64,000 nt of DNA from a bacterium YEK0313 (GCA_000751295.2 CCMO02000001.1:1227501-1291500), one strand, 5' to 3'; numbered from the stretch's first letter, positions 1 through 8,821 are shown. Translations and numbers: made by a program. Notes: generated from the sequence alone by a model not told the origin.

Positions 1-1094
1 TGTTGTCGCTCGGCCTCGGCCTGACCCTGCTCGCAGTCATCGCGCTCGTCGATTCGAGCTTCCGCCGCCAGATCGAGACCGCCCTGCCGGAGCGGGCGCC
101 GTCCTTCTTCTTCGTCGACATCGCCAATTCCGAGGTGCCGCGCTTCGACGCCTTCATTGCCGGGCATGCGCCGGGGGCAGTCCTCGACCGCGTGCCCATG
201 CTGCGCGGCCGCTTCGTCCGCCTCGGCGGCCGGCCGGTCGAGGAGATCCGCGCCCGCGACGAGATCCGCTGGGCGCTGTCTGGCGACCGCGGCATCACCT
301 ATTCGACGGATGTGCCGAAGAATTCGCATGTGGTCGAAGGCGAGTGGTGGCCGGCGGACTATGCCGGGCCGCCACTGGTCTCCTTCGACGAGCGGATGGG
401 TGCCGGTTTCGGCCTGAAGCTCGGCGACGAGGTCGTGGTCAATGTGCTCGGCCGCAACATCACCGCGCGGATCGCCAATTTCAGGCGCATCCAGTGGGAC
501 AATCTCGGCATCAACTTCATCGTCGTGTTCTCGCCCAACACGTTCCGCGGGGCGCCGCACAGCCATCTGGCGACCCTCACCTACCACCGCCAGCAGTCGA
601 CCGCGGCGGAAATCCAGCTGCTGCAGGCGGTGGCCGGCGCCTTTCCGGCGGTGACCACCGTCAGGGTCAAGGATGCGCTGGAGGCGGTGGGCGAGCTTGC
701 GACCCAGATCGCCACCGCCATTCGCGGCGCGAGCGTCGTGACCCTGATCGCCTCCATCCTGGTACTGGCCGGAGCGCTCGCCGCCGGCCATCGCGCGCGC
801 GTCTATGATGCGGTGATCCTGAAGACGCTGGGCGCCAGCCGCGCCATGCTGATCGGCACCTATGCAATCGAATACGCGGTGCTCGGTCTGGTTACCGCGC
901 TGTTCGGCATCGTCGCCGGCAGTCTCGCGGCCTATCTGATCACCACCGAGGTCATGACCATTCCTTTCACCTTCTCGGCCACGGCGGCGATCGGCATCGT
1001 CGGCCTTGCCGTCATCTTGACCGTCGGCTTCGGCCTCTTCGGAACCTGGCGCGCGCTTGGAGAAAAACCTGCTCCCGTCCTGCGCAACATGTGA
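1..1094 (+). CDS. ABC transporter permease, FtsX-like, 5'-truncated by window edge
   Basis: The reading frame is open from the first complete codon at base 3 and has no credible start, so only the C-terminal part (about 364 residues) is present. The middle of the fragment is an extracytoplasmic domain of about 200 residues. The last 130 residues hold three hydrophobic segments with the FtsX/MacB-type signature: a helix, then 'AVILKTLGASR', then two more helices. This matches the YbbP family of permeases, which usually pair with a YbbA-type ATPase encoded just upstream, outside the window. The role is probably export or extraction of a lipid or lipoprotein-like substrate across the inner membrane. 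Family assignment is good; the substrate is unknown. Confidence 0.8.
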   Translation, partial: LSLGLGLTLLAVIALVDSSFRRQIETALPERAPSFFFVDIANSEVPRFDAFIAGHAPGAVLDRVPMLRGRFVRLGGRPVEEIRARDEIRWALSGDRGITYSTDVPKNSHVVEGEWWPADYAGPPLVSFDERMGAGFGLKLGDEVVVNVLGRNITARIANFRRIQWDNLGINFIVVFSPNTFRGAPHSHLATLTYHRQQSTAAEIQLLQAVAGAFPAVTTVRVKDALEAVGELATQIATAIRGASVVTLIASILVLAGALAAGHRARVYDAVILKTLGASRAMLIGTYAIEYAVLGLVTALFGIVAGSLAAYLITTEVMTIPFTFSATAAIGIVGLAVILTVGFGLFGTWRALGEKPAPVLRNM

Positions 1095-1300
1095 GCGTTA
1101 CATATAGCTGTCATGATTAATGCTCGTGCGAGGCGGCGTGAGACGCTCGGAAATTGCGACAAAGGGCCGCGCCGGGAGCGGTTTTGCTGGCCGCGTCATC
1201 GTGAGCACTTGTGCCGCCCTGCCCGTCCGCCATATTTTAGCGTCCAAGGCAGCTATGCCTGCGCCGTCCACGTCCTGAGGGAAAACCCAGAGGTTCATCG

Positions 1301-2146
1301 ATGACCAATTACGATCCCAACGCCCAGGCCTATGGTGGCTATGGTTATGGCCAGGCCACGGCCGCCCAGCAGGCCCAGGTCGACCAGGGCCTGCGGTCGT
1401 ACATGATCGGCGTCTACAACTACATGATGCTCGGCCTTGCCATCACCGGCTTCGCCGCGCTCGGCATCTACATGCTGTCGGTGACCGGCGATGCCTCGCT
1501 CGCGGCGCGCGGTGCCCGCGGCGGCGCGCTGGCCGTTTCGCAGGGCCAGTATCTGACCCAGTTCGGCGCCTTCCTGTTCGCCAGCTGGTTCAAGTTCGTC
1601 GTCATCCTGGCGCCGCTCGGCGTCGTGCTGCTGCTGTCGTTCCGCGCCGACCGGATGAGCGCCTCGGCCGCGCAGATGACCTTCTGGGTCTATGCCGCCC
1701 TGGTCGGCGTGTCGCTGACGACCATCCTGCTCGTCTACGCGCACACCTCGGTCGCCCGCGTGTTCTTCATCACGGCCGCCTCGTTCGGCGCGCTGTCGCT
1801 CTGGGGCTACACCACCAAGCGCGACCTGTCCGGCATGGGCACCTTCCTGATGATGGGCCTGTTCGGCCTGATCATCGCCTCGCTCGTGAATATCGGCATC
1901 GCCGCCTTCACCGGCACGGCTTCGACCATGCTGCAGTGGATCATCTCGGTCGTCGGCGTTCTCGTCTTCGCGGGCCTGACCGCCTACGACACGCAGAACA
2001 TCAAGAACGAGTACATCTACAGCCTTGCCTATGCCAATGACGGCTCGCTGGTGCAGAAGGCCGCCATCTTCGGCGCCCTCCAGCTCTACATCGACTTCGT
2101 CGGCATGTTCCAGTTCCTGATGTCGATCCTCGGCAACCGCGAGTAA
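1301..2146 (+). CDS. Bax inhibitor-1/YccA family membrane protein
   Basis: This 281-residue protein has a short Gly/Tyr/Gln-rich N-terminal tail (residues 1-25) followed by seven hydrophobic segments. Its C-terminal region reads 'FAGLTAYDTQNIKN' and ends close to 'LYIDFVGMFQFLMSILG', both characteristic of the BI-1 (TMBIM) superfamily. In bacteria, members such as YccA interact with FtsH and others behave as pH-sensitive calcium leak channels. The start is supported by a GAGG element 7 bases upstream of the ATG. The gene stands alone and ends in a strong factor-independent terminator. No regulatory partner is visible next to it. Confidence 0.92.
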   Translation: MTNYDPNAQAYGGYGYGQATAAQQAQVDQGLRSYMIGVYNYMMLGLAITGFAALGIYMLSVTGDASLAARGARGGALAVSQGQYLTQFGAFLFASWFKFVVILAPLGVVLLLSFRADRMSASAAQMTFWVYAALVGVSLTTILLVYAHTSVARVFFITAASFGALSLWGYTTKRDLSGMGTFLMMGLFGLIIASLVNIGIAAFTGTASTMLQWIISVVGVLVFAGLTAYDTQNIKNEYIYSLAYANDGSLVQKAAIFGALQLYIDFVGMFQFLMSILGNRE

Positions 2147-2178
2147 TCGCTCCAGGATCGCCCTCGCAGTGGACGATC

Positions 2179-2210
2179 AGCCCCCGGCCTTCCCAGGCCG
2201 GGGGCTTTTT
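2179..2210 (+). terminator. Rho-independent terminator after the BI-1 gene
   Basis: A perfect 12-bp GC-rich stem (2179-2190 with 2195-2206, the last pair overlapping the T run) with a TCCC loop is followed by a run of T residues. It lies 33 bases past the stop codon. Confidence 0.92.
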
Positions 2211-2247
2211 CATGTGCAGGTCGTGCCCTCCCACAGGGCAGCGCCAT

Positions 2248-2276
2248 TTCCGTGACGCCGGCACGCGCGCTATATT
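2248..2276 (+). promoter_or_regulatory. Candidate tRNA-Thr promoter
   Basis: TATATT at 2271-2276 is a good -10 element 39 bases before the mature tRNA start. A 17-base spacer puts a poor -35 (TTCCGT) at 2248. It is placed by pattern only; the weak -35 keeps confidence low. Confidence 0.35.
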
Positions 2277-2315
2277 GCAAATCGAAGGGACCGCCTGTAC
2301 AAGGCGGCGCGTGTC

Positions 2316-2391
2316 GCCGCGGTAGCTCAGCTGGTAGAGCAACGCATTCGTAATGCGTGGGTCGGGGGTTCGAATCCCTTCCGCGGCACCA
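2316..2391 (+). tRNA. tRNA-Thr (anticodon CGU)
   Basis: The 76 bases fold as a complete cloverleaf. The acceptor stem pairs 2316-2322 with 2381-2387, and a D-arm with GCTC/GAGC is present. The anticodon stem pairs 2342-2346 with 2354-2358 around loop TTCGTAA (anticodon CGT, 2349-2351, reading ACG), and the T-arm contains GGTTCGAATCC. The CCA end is encoded (2389-2391). An IS element begins about 20 bases downstream. Confidence 0.96.
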
Positions 2392-2410
2392 TTTCCCGCA
2401 TGTCCGACCC

Positions 2411-3692
2411 GGACACATGGGTAACAGATTGTACCTAAGACATGGGTGACACTCTTGGCCCGAACGGGTTGTCGAGTGGCTGCAGGGTTTTCTGTTCCAA
2501 ATCGAAGTAGCCGAGATCGTAGCTCATGAAGCTGACGAGCCAAATGCCCTCGTCGACTTCCTTGATGCCGACGCGCTGACCGGCGAGCACGGTCGAGACG
2601 TTGATCTTCTTTCGGTGCAGGCACAGGCGGCCGCAGGCGGTGATCATCACGTCGCGGTCATGCAGGGGATAGCTGAGCTCCGGCAGGCCCGTGTAGGGCC
2701 TGCATGATGGCGTATAGACCTCGGCCGGACACTTCATGTCGAGCCCCTCGTGAGGACGCTCGGTGTTGAACTCCTTCTGGAAGGCATCGAACCGGCCCTG
2801 CTGCTGCAGGCTGTTCTGGCCGGCCGGACGGGTCGCTTCCTTCTTCAGCGTGAGATGCATGCGCTCGTGCCGCCCATTCTGCTGCGGCTGGCCGGGCTGG
2901 ATGCGTTCGATGGCAATGCCGAGCCTGAGCCACCAGACCGAGAGCCTGGACAGATTGAACAGGCCGTTCGGGCTGGCAAAGGGCACGCCATTGTCGGAGC
3001 GAATGGCCTCCGGCAGGCCCCGCTCGCGGAACAACTGCTCGAAGGCCGTGATCGCCAGCTCTTCCCGCACCGAGTCCAATGCTTCGCACATGAGCAGGAA
3101 GCGCGAGGCGTGGTCGGTCACGGTGAGCGGGTAGCAGTACTGTCCGTTGCCGAGCTTGAACTCCCCCTTGAAGTCGGCGCACCACAGCGCATTGGCGACC
3201 GCCCCTTGCGACAGCGCCGTGCCATGGGCCCGATGGCGCGGGCGCCCCGGCGGCTTCACCAGGCCGTGGCGATGCAGGACCGCATGGATGGTGCTACGAG
3301 CCGGCACCCGTACGTCGCCGGCCAACCGCCGCACGATCAGTTCGCGCAGCTTGCGCGCGCCCCAGTGCGGCTTGTCCCGCTTGAGCGTCACGATCAGGCT
3401 CTCGATCTGGCCGGGCAACTGGTTGGCATAACGCACCGGCCGGCGCGAGCGATCGCTCAGGGCCTCCTGTCCGTGCTCCTTGTAGCGGCTGAAGATCTTG
3501 TAGCCGGTCTTGCGTGAGATGCCGAAGGCCCGACAGGCCTCCGTCATCGCCTCTCCATCCAGCAGGCGGGCAACGAAGCGAAGACGCTCGTCCATGACCG
3601 AACACTCCTTCCATGGCATCCCACCCTCCGCTTCCAGAACAAAAGCGGAAACTGTAACCCATGTGTCCGGTACGATCTGTCACCTGTGTCTC
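2411..3692 (-). mobile_element. IS481-family insertion sequence
   Basis: One leftward transposase gene nearly fills the element. Inverted ends are visible: 2411-2453 resembles the complement of about 3651-3692. Each end carries two copies of an ATGGGTRACA-like motif spaced 25 bases apart (2417 and 2442 on the left; complements near 3653 and 3678 on the right). The exact outer boundaries are uncertain because the arms diverge outside these motifs. A 9-base direct repeat (TGTCCGACC) lies at 2401 and 3707, but the right copy is about 15 bases outside the recognisable end. The transposase is intact, so the element may be active. Confidence 0.85.
2435..3619 (-). CDS. IS481-family transposase (DDE)
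   Basis: The protein has 394 residues as drawn; an internal ATG at 3595 (MDERLRF) is also a plausible start and would give 386 residues. The N-terminal 60 residues form a helix-turn-helix ('AFGISRKTGYKIFSRYKEHG'), followed by a second winged-helix segment ending 'STIHAVLHRHGL'. The retroviral-integrase-type catalytic core follows with three acidic residues: Asp in 'CADFKGEF', Asp in 'IRSDNGVPF' and Glu in 'NGRHERMHLTLK'. A C-terminal beta domain ends the protein. It catalyses cut-and-paste or replicative movement of the element. The reading frame is complete, and its stop overlaps the internal end motif. Confidence 0.93.
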   Translation of the reverse strand: MPWKECSVMDERLRFVARLLDGEAMTEACRAFGISRKTGYKIFSRYKEHGQEALSDRSRRPVRYANQLPGQIESLIVTLKRDKPHWGARKLRELIVRRLAGDVRVPARSTIHAVLHRHGLVKPPGRPRHRAHGTALSQGAVANALWCADFKGEFKLGNGQYCYPLTVTDHASRFLLMCEALDSVREELAITAFEQLFRERGLPEAIRSDNGVPFASPNGLFNLSRLSVWWLRLGIAIERIQPGQPQQNGRHERMHLTLKKEATRPAGQNSLQQQGRFDAFQKEFNTERPHEGLDMKCPAEVYTPSCRPYTGLPELSYPLHDRDVMITACGRLCLHRKKINVSTVLAGQRVGIKEVDEGIWLVSFMSYDLGYFDLEQKTLQPLDNPFGPRVSPMS

Positions 3693-3933
3693 AGGCCGCT
3701 CAGCATTGTCCGACCGAGTTGCCCGGGCCGATCTCGTGATCGCCGGCCGGCCTGGATGCGGCAGCCGCACGGGTCTCCCAGCCAAGCCGCGGCACCTCCC
3801 GCAACCGCCGACGCCCCTTCCCTACCGGCAAATGCCAGTGCCCCGCCTTTCCATGCTCTGCTAGCGTGCTTGCCGGGGACCATGAGCGCCCCGGCTGCAC
3901 CGCGACCGAACGGTTCACCCGGACGGAGGACGA
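3620..3933. other. Non-coding stretch between the IS and the first LuxR-type gene
   Basis: The first about 70 bases are the right end of the IS. The remainder has no convincing gene. A 7-bp inverted repeat (3872-3878 with 3889-3895) lies about 40 bases before the next start codon, and a GGAGG at 3925-3929 serves the gene at 3934. The native promoter of that gene may have been replaced or displaced by the insertion. Confidence 0.6.
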
Positions 3934-5037
3934 ATGGCGGACGAGGACGTCGCGGACCTGATCTACGAAGCCGCCTTCAATCCCGATCAATGGGTGCCCG
4001 TGCTCGACGGCCTCGGCCATATCAGCCGGACGATCGGAGGCTGCATGGCGCTGATCAACGGCTACGAGCCGCTCGGCGCGAAAAACAGCGAGGCGACGCG
4101 CGCGCTCGGCGAGGAGATGACCCGCAATCCCGACCCGGCCTCGCTTCGCCGTTTCGGATATTTCCACGCCAATGCACCGCCGGGCTTCATCGTCGCATCG
4201 GCCTTCTTTCCGAGAGAGCTGCAAGACGCCGATCCCGTCGTGCGCATCAAGCTCATGCGAGGCCTGGCCGAAGAGGCCGCGACGATCATCGCCCTGCCCT
4301 CGGGCGAAACCGCCGTCTTCTCGCTCGACCGCCGGACCGAGAACGGACCGTTCCTCGCCGAGGAGATCGCGCGCCTCGATGGACTCCGCCCGCATCTCGC
4401 GCGCGCCTCCCTGGTGTCGGCCAGGCTGCGCATGGAGCGGGCGCGGGCGGCCGTCTCGACCCTGCAGGCACTCGGCATACCGGCCGCCGTGCTTGCCCGC
4501 TCGGGCCGGGTCCTCGCCAGCAACGAGGAGCTCGAGCGCATCACCGACCGGCTGATGCCGGTCGCCTTCGGCGGCATGGCCATTGCCCATGCGCCGGCCA
4601 ACAGACTGTTCCAGGAGGCGATCAAGCTCTCGGACCGGACCCATGACGGCATCGTCCGCTCGATCCCGGTGCCGGCGCAGGAGGGCGCGCCCGCCCTCGT
4701 CGTCCATGTCCTGCCGCTGAAACGCTCGGCCCACGACATCTTTTCCGGCGCCGACGTCCTGGTCGCGGCGACCGTGGTCGGCGCGGACCAGGGCGTGCCG
4801 TCACCGCGCATCCTCACCGGCCTGTTCGACCTGACTCCGGCCGAGGCGCGGCTCGCCTCGGCGCTCACCAGCGGCATGCCGCTGAAGGCCGCCGCCGCCG
4901 CCGGCGGCATCAGGTTCACGACCGCCCGGGCCTATCTCGAGAAGATCTTCCGCAAGACCGGCACCAACCAGCAGAGCCAGCTCGTGGCGCTCCTGAAAAC
5001 CGTCCACGGCGCTCTGCCGCCCGCGAATCCGGGCTGA
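3934..5037 (+). CDS. LuxR-type helix-turn-helix regulator, tandem paralogue 1
   Basis: This 367-residue protein starts at an ATG preceded by GGAGG. Residues about 1-290 form a putative sensory region starting 'DLIYEAAFNPDQW', a sequence typical of a Hyphomicrobiales regulator family. Residues about 300-355 are a LuxR/GerE-type DNA-binding domain ('DLTPAEARLASALTSG ... FRKTGTNQQSQLV'). It lacks a receiver domain and a recognisable autoinducer domain. The next gene is a close paralogue: the first about 125 residues are clearly more divergent than the rest. The ligand and target genes are unknown. Confidence 0.85.
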   Translation: MADEDVADLIYEAAFNPDQWVPVLDGLGHISRTIGGCMALINGYEPLGAKNSEATRALGEEMTRNPDPASLRRFGYFHANAPPGFIVASAFFPRELQDADPVVRIKLMRGLAEEAATIIALPSGETAVFSLDRRTENGPFLAEEIARLDGLRPHLARASLVSARLRMERARAAVSTLQALGIPAAVLARSGRVLASNEELERITDRLMPVAFGGMAIAHAPANRLFQEAIKLSDRTHDGIVRSIPVPAQEGAPALVVHVLPLKRSAHDIFSGADVLVAATVVGADQGVPSPRILTGLFDLTPAEARLASALTSGMPLKAAAAAGGIRFTTARAYLEKIFRKTGTNQQSQLVALLKTVHGALPPANPG

Positions 5038-5143
5038 CGCGGGGCCCGTCCAGTGCATCGACCGCCTGGGTCGTCGAACCGGGATCACGGACGACGGGCG
5101 GTGCTGTGACCAGACAGGCCGCGCCGGCCGGATGGGAGGCTGA

Positions 5144-6244
5144 ATGGCTGAGAACGCGGTAGCCGACCTGATCTACGAAGCCGCCTTCAATCCCGACCAG
5201 TGGCTGCCCGTCCTGGACAGGCTCGGCGATGTCGGCGGCGCGGCGGGCGGCTGCATCGCGCTGGTCAACGGCCAACGGCTGCTCGGCCTCAGGAACAGCG
5301 AGATTATCCGCCGGATCGGCGGCGATCTCGCGCGCAATCCCGATCCCCGCACATTTCGCCGCCTCGACTACCTCCGTCCCGACCCGCCCCCGGGCTTCAT
5401 CGTCACGTCGACCTTCTTTCCGCAGGACATCCTCGACACCGACCCTTTCATCCATATCAAGCAGACGCATGGCCTGGCGGAGGAGGCGGCGACCTACATC
5501 CCCCTGCCATCGGGCGAGCTGGCCATGGTGTCCCTCGACCGCCGAACGGAGAACGGCCCGTTCCTCGCCGCGGAGATCGCGCGCCTCGACGCGCTCCGCC
5601 CGCATCTCGCCCGCGCGTCCCTGGTCTCCGCCCGGCTGCGCATGGAGCAGGCGCGGGCGACAGTCTCGACCTTGCAGGCGCTCGGCATACCTGCCGCCGT
5701 GCTTGCGCGGTCGGGCCGGGTTCTGGCCGGCAACGACGAGCTCGAACGCATTGCCGACCGGCTGGTGCCGGTCGCCTTCGGCGGCATGGCCATTGCCCAC
5801 CCATCGGCCAACAGGCTGTTCCAGGACGCGGTCAGGCTGTCGCACCGGACCGATGACGACATCGTCCGCTCGATCCCGGTCCCCGCCGCGTACGACGCGC
5901 CCGCCCTGGTCGTCCACATCCTGCCGCTGAAGCGTTCGGCCCACGACATCTTCGCCGGCGCCGACGTCCTGGTCGCGGTGTCGGTGGTCGGCGCGGATCA
6001 GGGCATTCCTTCGCCCGCCGTGCTCGCCGGCCTGTTCGACCTGACGCCGGCCGAGGCGCGGCTCGCCGCAGCGCTCACCAGCGGCACGCCGCTGAAAGCC
6101 GCCGCCGCGGTCAACGGCATCAAGTTCACGACCGCCAGATCCTATCTCGAAAAGATCTTCCGCAAGACCGGCACCAACCAGCAGAGCCAGCTGGTGACAC
6201 TGCTCAAGACCGTCCGCGGCGCGCTGCCGCGACCGGCCGCCTGA
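5144..6244 (+). CDS. LuxR-type helix-turn-helix regulator, tandem paralogue 2
   Basis: This 366-residue protein has the same architecture as the preceding gene, 106 bases upstream on the same strand. From about residue 125 to the C terminus the two are nearly identical by eye, including the whole DNA-binding domain. The N-terminal third differs at many positions, especially residues 30-60 and 70-120. This looks like a local tandem duplication in which the input part has diverged while the DNA-binding part has not, so both may act on the same operators. A GGGAGG lies just before the ATG. A short terminator-like hairpin follows the stop. Confidence 0.85.
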   Translation: MAENAVADLIYEAAFNPDQWLPVLDRLGDVGGAAGGCIALVNGQRLLGLRNSEIIRRIGGDLARNPDPRTFRRLDYLRPDPPPGFIVTSTFFPQDILDTDPFIHIKQTHGLAEEAATYIPLPSGELAMVSLDRRTENGPFLAAEIARLDALRPHLARASLVSARLRMEQARATVSTLQALGIPAAVLARSGRVLAGNDELERIADRLVPVAFGGMAIAHPSANRLFQDAVRLSHRTDDDIVRSIPVPAAYDAPALVVHILPLKRSAHDIFAGADVLVAVSVVGADQGIPSPAVLAGLFDLTPAEARLAAALTSGTPLKAAAAVNGIKFTTARSYLEKIFRKTGTNQQSQLVTLLKTVRGALPRPAA

Positions 6245-6253
6245 CGATCGCGC

Positions 6254-6274
6254 CCGGCCTCACGGCCGGCTTTT
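6254..6274 (+). terminator. Probable terminator after the second LuxR-type gene
   Basis: A 6-bp CCGGCC/GGCCGG stem with a TCAC loop is followed by CTTTT. It overlaps the stop of the convergent DMT gene. The stem is short, so strength is uncertain. Confidence 0.55.
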
Positions 6275-7129
6275 GCCGCGGCCGGGCGTGATCACGATCA
6301 TCAGCACGCCGACCAGCACCACCGCCGTGCCCGCCGCCATGCGCCCGTCGAACCGGTCGCCGAGCAGCACCACGCCGAGCCCGATGGCCATGAGCGGGCA
6401 CATCAGGGTCAGCGTCGAGATCAGGTTCGCCTCGTATTTCTGGACAAGCCGGAAGAACAGCGAATGACCGGCGAGCGAAACCGCCAGCGCCGCATAGACG
6501 ACGGTGGCGACGAACCACCAGCCGGCTTCCAGCGCCAGCCTCACCTGCCCCGTTTCGAGCATGGCCGAGGCGATGCCGAGCGGCACGGCCGAGGCGAGCC
6601 CGACCCAGGCCTGGAACTGGAACGGCTGGACGCTGCCGAGCTGCTTCACCAGCACGATGCCCAGCGCCGAGGCGAAGGCGCTCAGCAGAACGAAGATGAG
6701 GCCGTAGGAGAGCGACAGGCCGCTCGGGTTCCACATCACGGCCATGGCCCCCGAAAAGGCGAGCGCTATGCCGATGCCCCGGCGCCAGCTGATGCGTTCG
6801 CCCAGCATGACGACCGACAGGAGCGCGGTGATCGGCACGCCGAGCTGGGTGACGACCGCCGCGCTCGACGGGCTCGCCGTCAGAAGGCCGATGCTGACGA
6901 GGCCGAAACCGCCCGCCCCCATCAGAAGGCCGACCGCCAGCATGCGCCAGCGCGGCCGCGGCATGGGCAGAAGCCACGGCAGGGTCGCGAGCAGGACCAG
7001 GCCGAACCGCACCGCCGAGAAGAACAGCGGCGGGGTATGCAGCTCGGTCAGCGCGATCTTGGAAATGATGAAGTTGGACGCCCAGGTCAGGCAGACGAAG
7101 ACCAGGATGGCGAAGTCGCGCGGGAGCAT
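6260..7129 (-). CDS. DMT superfamily (EamA) transporter
   Basis: This 289-residue protein consists of ten hydrophobic segments arranged as two EamA repeats. The first opens with 'LTWASNFIISKIAL', and the second repeat ends with 'LMCPLMAIGLGVVLLGDRF', both typical of RhaT/EamA exporters. Family members export amino acids, cofactors or other metabolites in exchange for protons. The start ATG follows a GAGG-like element. It is convergent with the LuxR-type gene, with only 15 bases between stops. The substrate cannot be inferred. Confidence 0.88.
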   Translation of the reverse strand: MLPRDFAILVFVCLTWASNFIISKIALTELHTPPLFFSAVRFGLVLLATLPWLLPMPRPRWRMLAVGLLMGAGGFGLVSIGLLTASPSSAAVVTQLGVPITALLSVVMLGERISWRRGIGIALAFSGAMAVMWNPSGLSLSYGLIFVLLSAFASALGIVLVKQLGSVQPFQFQAWVGLASAVPLGIASAMLETGQVRLALEAGWWFVATVVYAALAVSLAGHSLFFRLVQKYEANLISTLTLMCPLMAIGLGVVLLGDRFDGRMAAGTAVVLVGVLMIVITPGRGKSRP

Positions 7130-7246
7130 GATCCTCGCCTAAGGGTCGGGGCGGGCGCGATCAACCGATCCGCCCGCGCCTCAGACATGCATGCGCCGGC
7201 CGCGCAGCCGGCATGAGCGGTCCTTTGCCGCCTGAGGACCCGACGA

Positions 7247-7537
7247 TCAGTTGAGCGTCTGCTGGTAGAGAAAATCGACATAGGGCAAGGTCAGATAGGT
7301 CCGGCCCGGCGGCTGCGCCGCCATGGCCGCGCGGCCGCAGCCGGTGCTGGCCACCATGCCCGAGCGCCGGCACAGCGCTTCCGGGCTGTCGAGGAACCGC
7401 AGCCGGCCGCGGCGCTCGACGATCTCGGTCTTGCCGACCGTGCCGGTCTCTGCCGCCGGCGTGACCAGCACGGTGCAAAAGGTCACAAAGGCCGCGCCGA
7501 GGCCGGCGGCGACCAGAAAGACCAGGATGAGCCTCAT
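7247..7537 (-). CDS. Small membrane-anchored hypothetical protein
   Basis: Three consecutive ATG codons are present. The third (7537) is chosen because GAAGGAG lies 6 bases before it. The 96-residue product has one N-terminal hydrophobic helix (residues 2-25), which could be a signal anchor, then a soluble tail with Cys residues and the segment 'LTLPYVDFLYQQTLN' at its end. I recognise no family. It is transcribed in the same direction as the DMT gene but separated by 117 bases. Confidence 0.6.
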   Translation of the reverse strand: MRLILVFLVAAGLGAAFVTFCTVLVTPAAETGTVGKTEIVERRGRLRFLDSPEALCRRSGMVASTGCGRAAMAAQPPGRTYLTLPYVDFLYQQTLN

Positions 7538-7663
7538 CATCATCTCCTTCACGACGCGCCAACCTCTAAGGTGACGCAAGGGAAGGAAAGTAGACCCCGC
7601 ATATGGGGCCAGACGATGGCAGGATCCGTTCAGGCGAGCGCAGGCCGGCGCACCGGGACGCCG

Positions 7664-7825
7664 CTATTCCTTGGCCGCGATCAGGCCGAAGATCAGATGC
7701 AGCGTCGCGGCGGCAAGGCCGAGAAACAGCACGTCCGTCACGGCCGGCGTCAACGGCACCTGGCCACCGAACAGCACGAGCGAGAGAACTACCGCCACCA
7801 GCCCCGAGACAGCGGTCGCAACCAT
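7664..7825 (-). CDS. Small two-helix membrane protein
   Basis: The ATG at 7825 gives 53 residues; an upstream TTG (7858) would add 11. Two hydrophobic segments (about residues 4-20 and 30-48) are separated by a short polar loop, suggesting a helical hairpin. A G-rich stretch precedes the ATG but is not a strong ribosome binding site. It lies about 100 bases downstream of the FTR1 iron permease on the same strand and could be co-transcribed with it. No known family is recognised. Confidence 0.45.
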   Translation of the reverse strand: MVATAVSGLVAVVLSLVLFGGQVPLTPAVTDVLFLGLAAATLHLIFGLIAAKE

Positions 7826-7927
7826 TTGACGCCCCCATACAATCCCCGGCGGAGACAAGCCATGGCGGCCCTTAATGTTTCGCCAAAAGACGACGGCGCG
7901 ATGAAAAGATTCGCGCGCGATCGCCGC

Positions 7928-8725
7928 TCATGCCCGGCCCGGGCTGCGGCTGCCGATCGCGGCGATCGCCATGCCGGCGAGCGCGGCGACGATAAGGGCG
8001 ATTTGCGCACCGATCGCCTCCCAGGAGCCGTTGTTGAGCCCGTAGTCGACGACCCATTGCGGCACGACCGCCGGATGAACGTCGACATAGGCCTGCTCCT
8101 GGAACTCCTGCACGGCGCTGGCGACGAACCGCAGGCCCATGGCGAACAGGAACAGCGAGGTGAGAAGGAACAGCGGCCGCAGCGGCAGCCGGAAGGCGAT
8201 GAGCTGCATGACCGCGAAGAGCACCGCGAGGAGCGCCGCGGCGCCGGCAAGCCCGGCGAGAAGGGCAAGGCTCCAGCCACCCGAGCTCTTGGCCAGCGCA
8301 TGCAGGAACAGCGCGGTCTCCGCCCCCTCGCGGAACACCGCGAGGAAAGCGAGCAGGGCGAAGGAGAGCGCCGAGCCGGCCGCGACCGCCCGGCCCGCCG
8401 CCGCATTGAGATCGGCCTGCCAGCGTCGCGGATCCTGCCGCAGGAACAGCCAGCCGCTCGCATAGAAGAGCAGGGCCGCGGCGGCCAGCATGACCACGCC
8501 CTCGACGGTGTCGTCATGGACGCCGCCGAACCAGGTCTCGAAAATATAGGCCGCGGCCAGGCTCGCGAGAATGGCCGCGAGCGCGCCGGAATAGAGCATG
8601 GCAAGCCGGTCGGCGGCACCGGCCCGGCGCAGGAAGGCGGCGAGCGCCGCCACCACGAGCAGAGCTTCCAGCCCCTCGCGCAACAGGATGGCGCCGCTCT
8701 GCAGTGCGATCGACCAGGCGTTCAT
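7928..8725 (-). CDS. FTR1-family high-affinity iron permease
   Basis: This 265-residue integral membrane protein has seven predicted helices and both FTR1 iron-binding motifs: REGLE at residues 16-20 in the first helix and REGAE at 132-136 in the fourth. These Glu residues are essential for iron passage in yeast Ftr1 and bacterial EfeU. Neither efeO nor efeB-type partners nor a multicopper oxidase gene lies alongside, so any oxidase or periplasmic partner must be elsewhere. The 145-base region upstream contains a candidate iron-responsive (Irr) box overlapping a promoter. Confidence 0.92.
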   Translation of the reverse strand: MNAWSIALQSGAILLREGLEALLVVAALAAFLRRAGAADRLAMLYSGALAAILASLAAAYIFETWFGGVHDDTVEGVVMLAAAALLFYASGWLFLRQDPRRWQADLNAAAGRAVAAGSALSFALLAFLAVFREGAETALFLHALAKSSGGWSLALLAGLAGAAALLAVLFAVMQLIAFRLPLRPLFLLTSLFLFAMGLRFVASAVQEFQEQAYVDVHPAVVPQWVVDYGLNNGSWEAIGAQIALIVAALAGMAIAAIGSRSPGRA

Positions 8726-8821
8726 GGCGGACCTCTGATCTCGGGCCGGCCGCGCGGGACCGGCGTTCCGCGGCCGCTATAGACCATGGCCCGTCTTTCC
8801 GGCATTCGCCAAATTACATAG

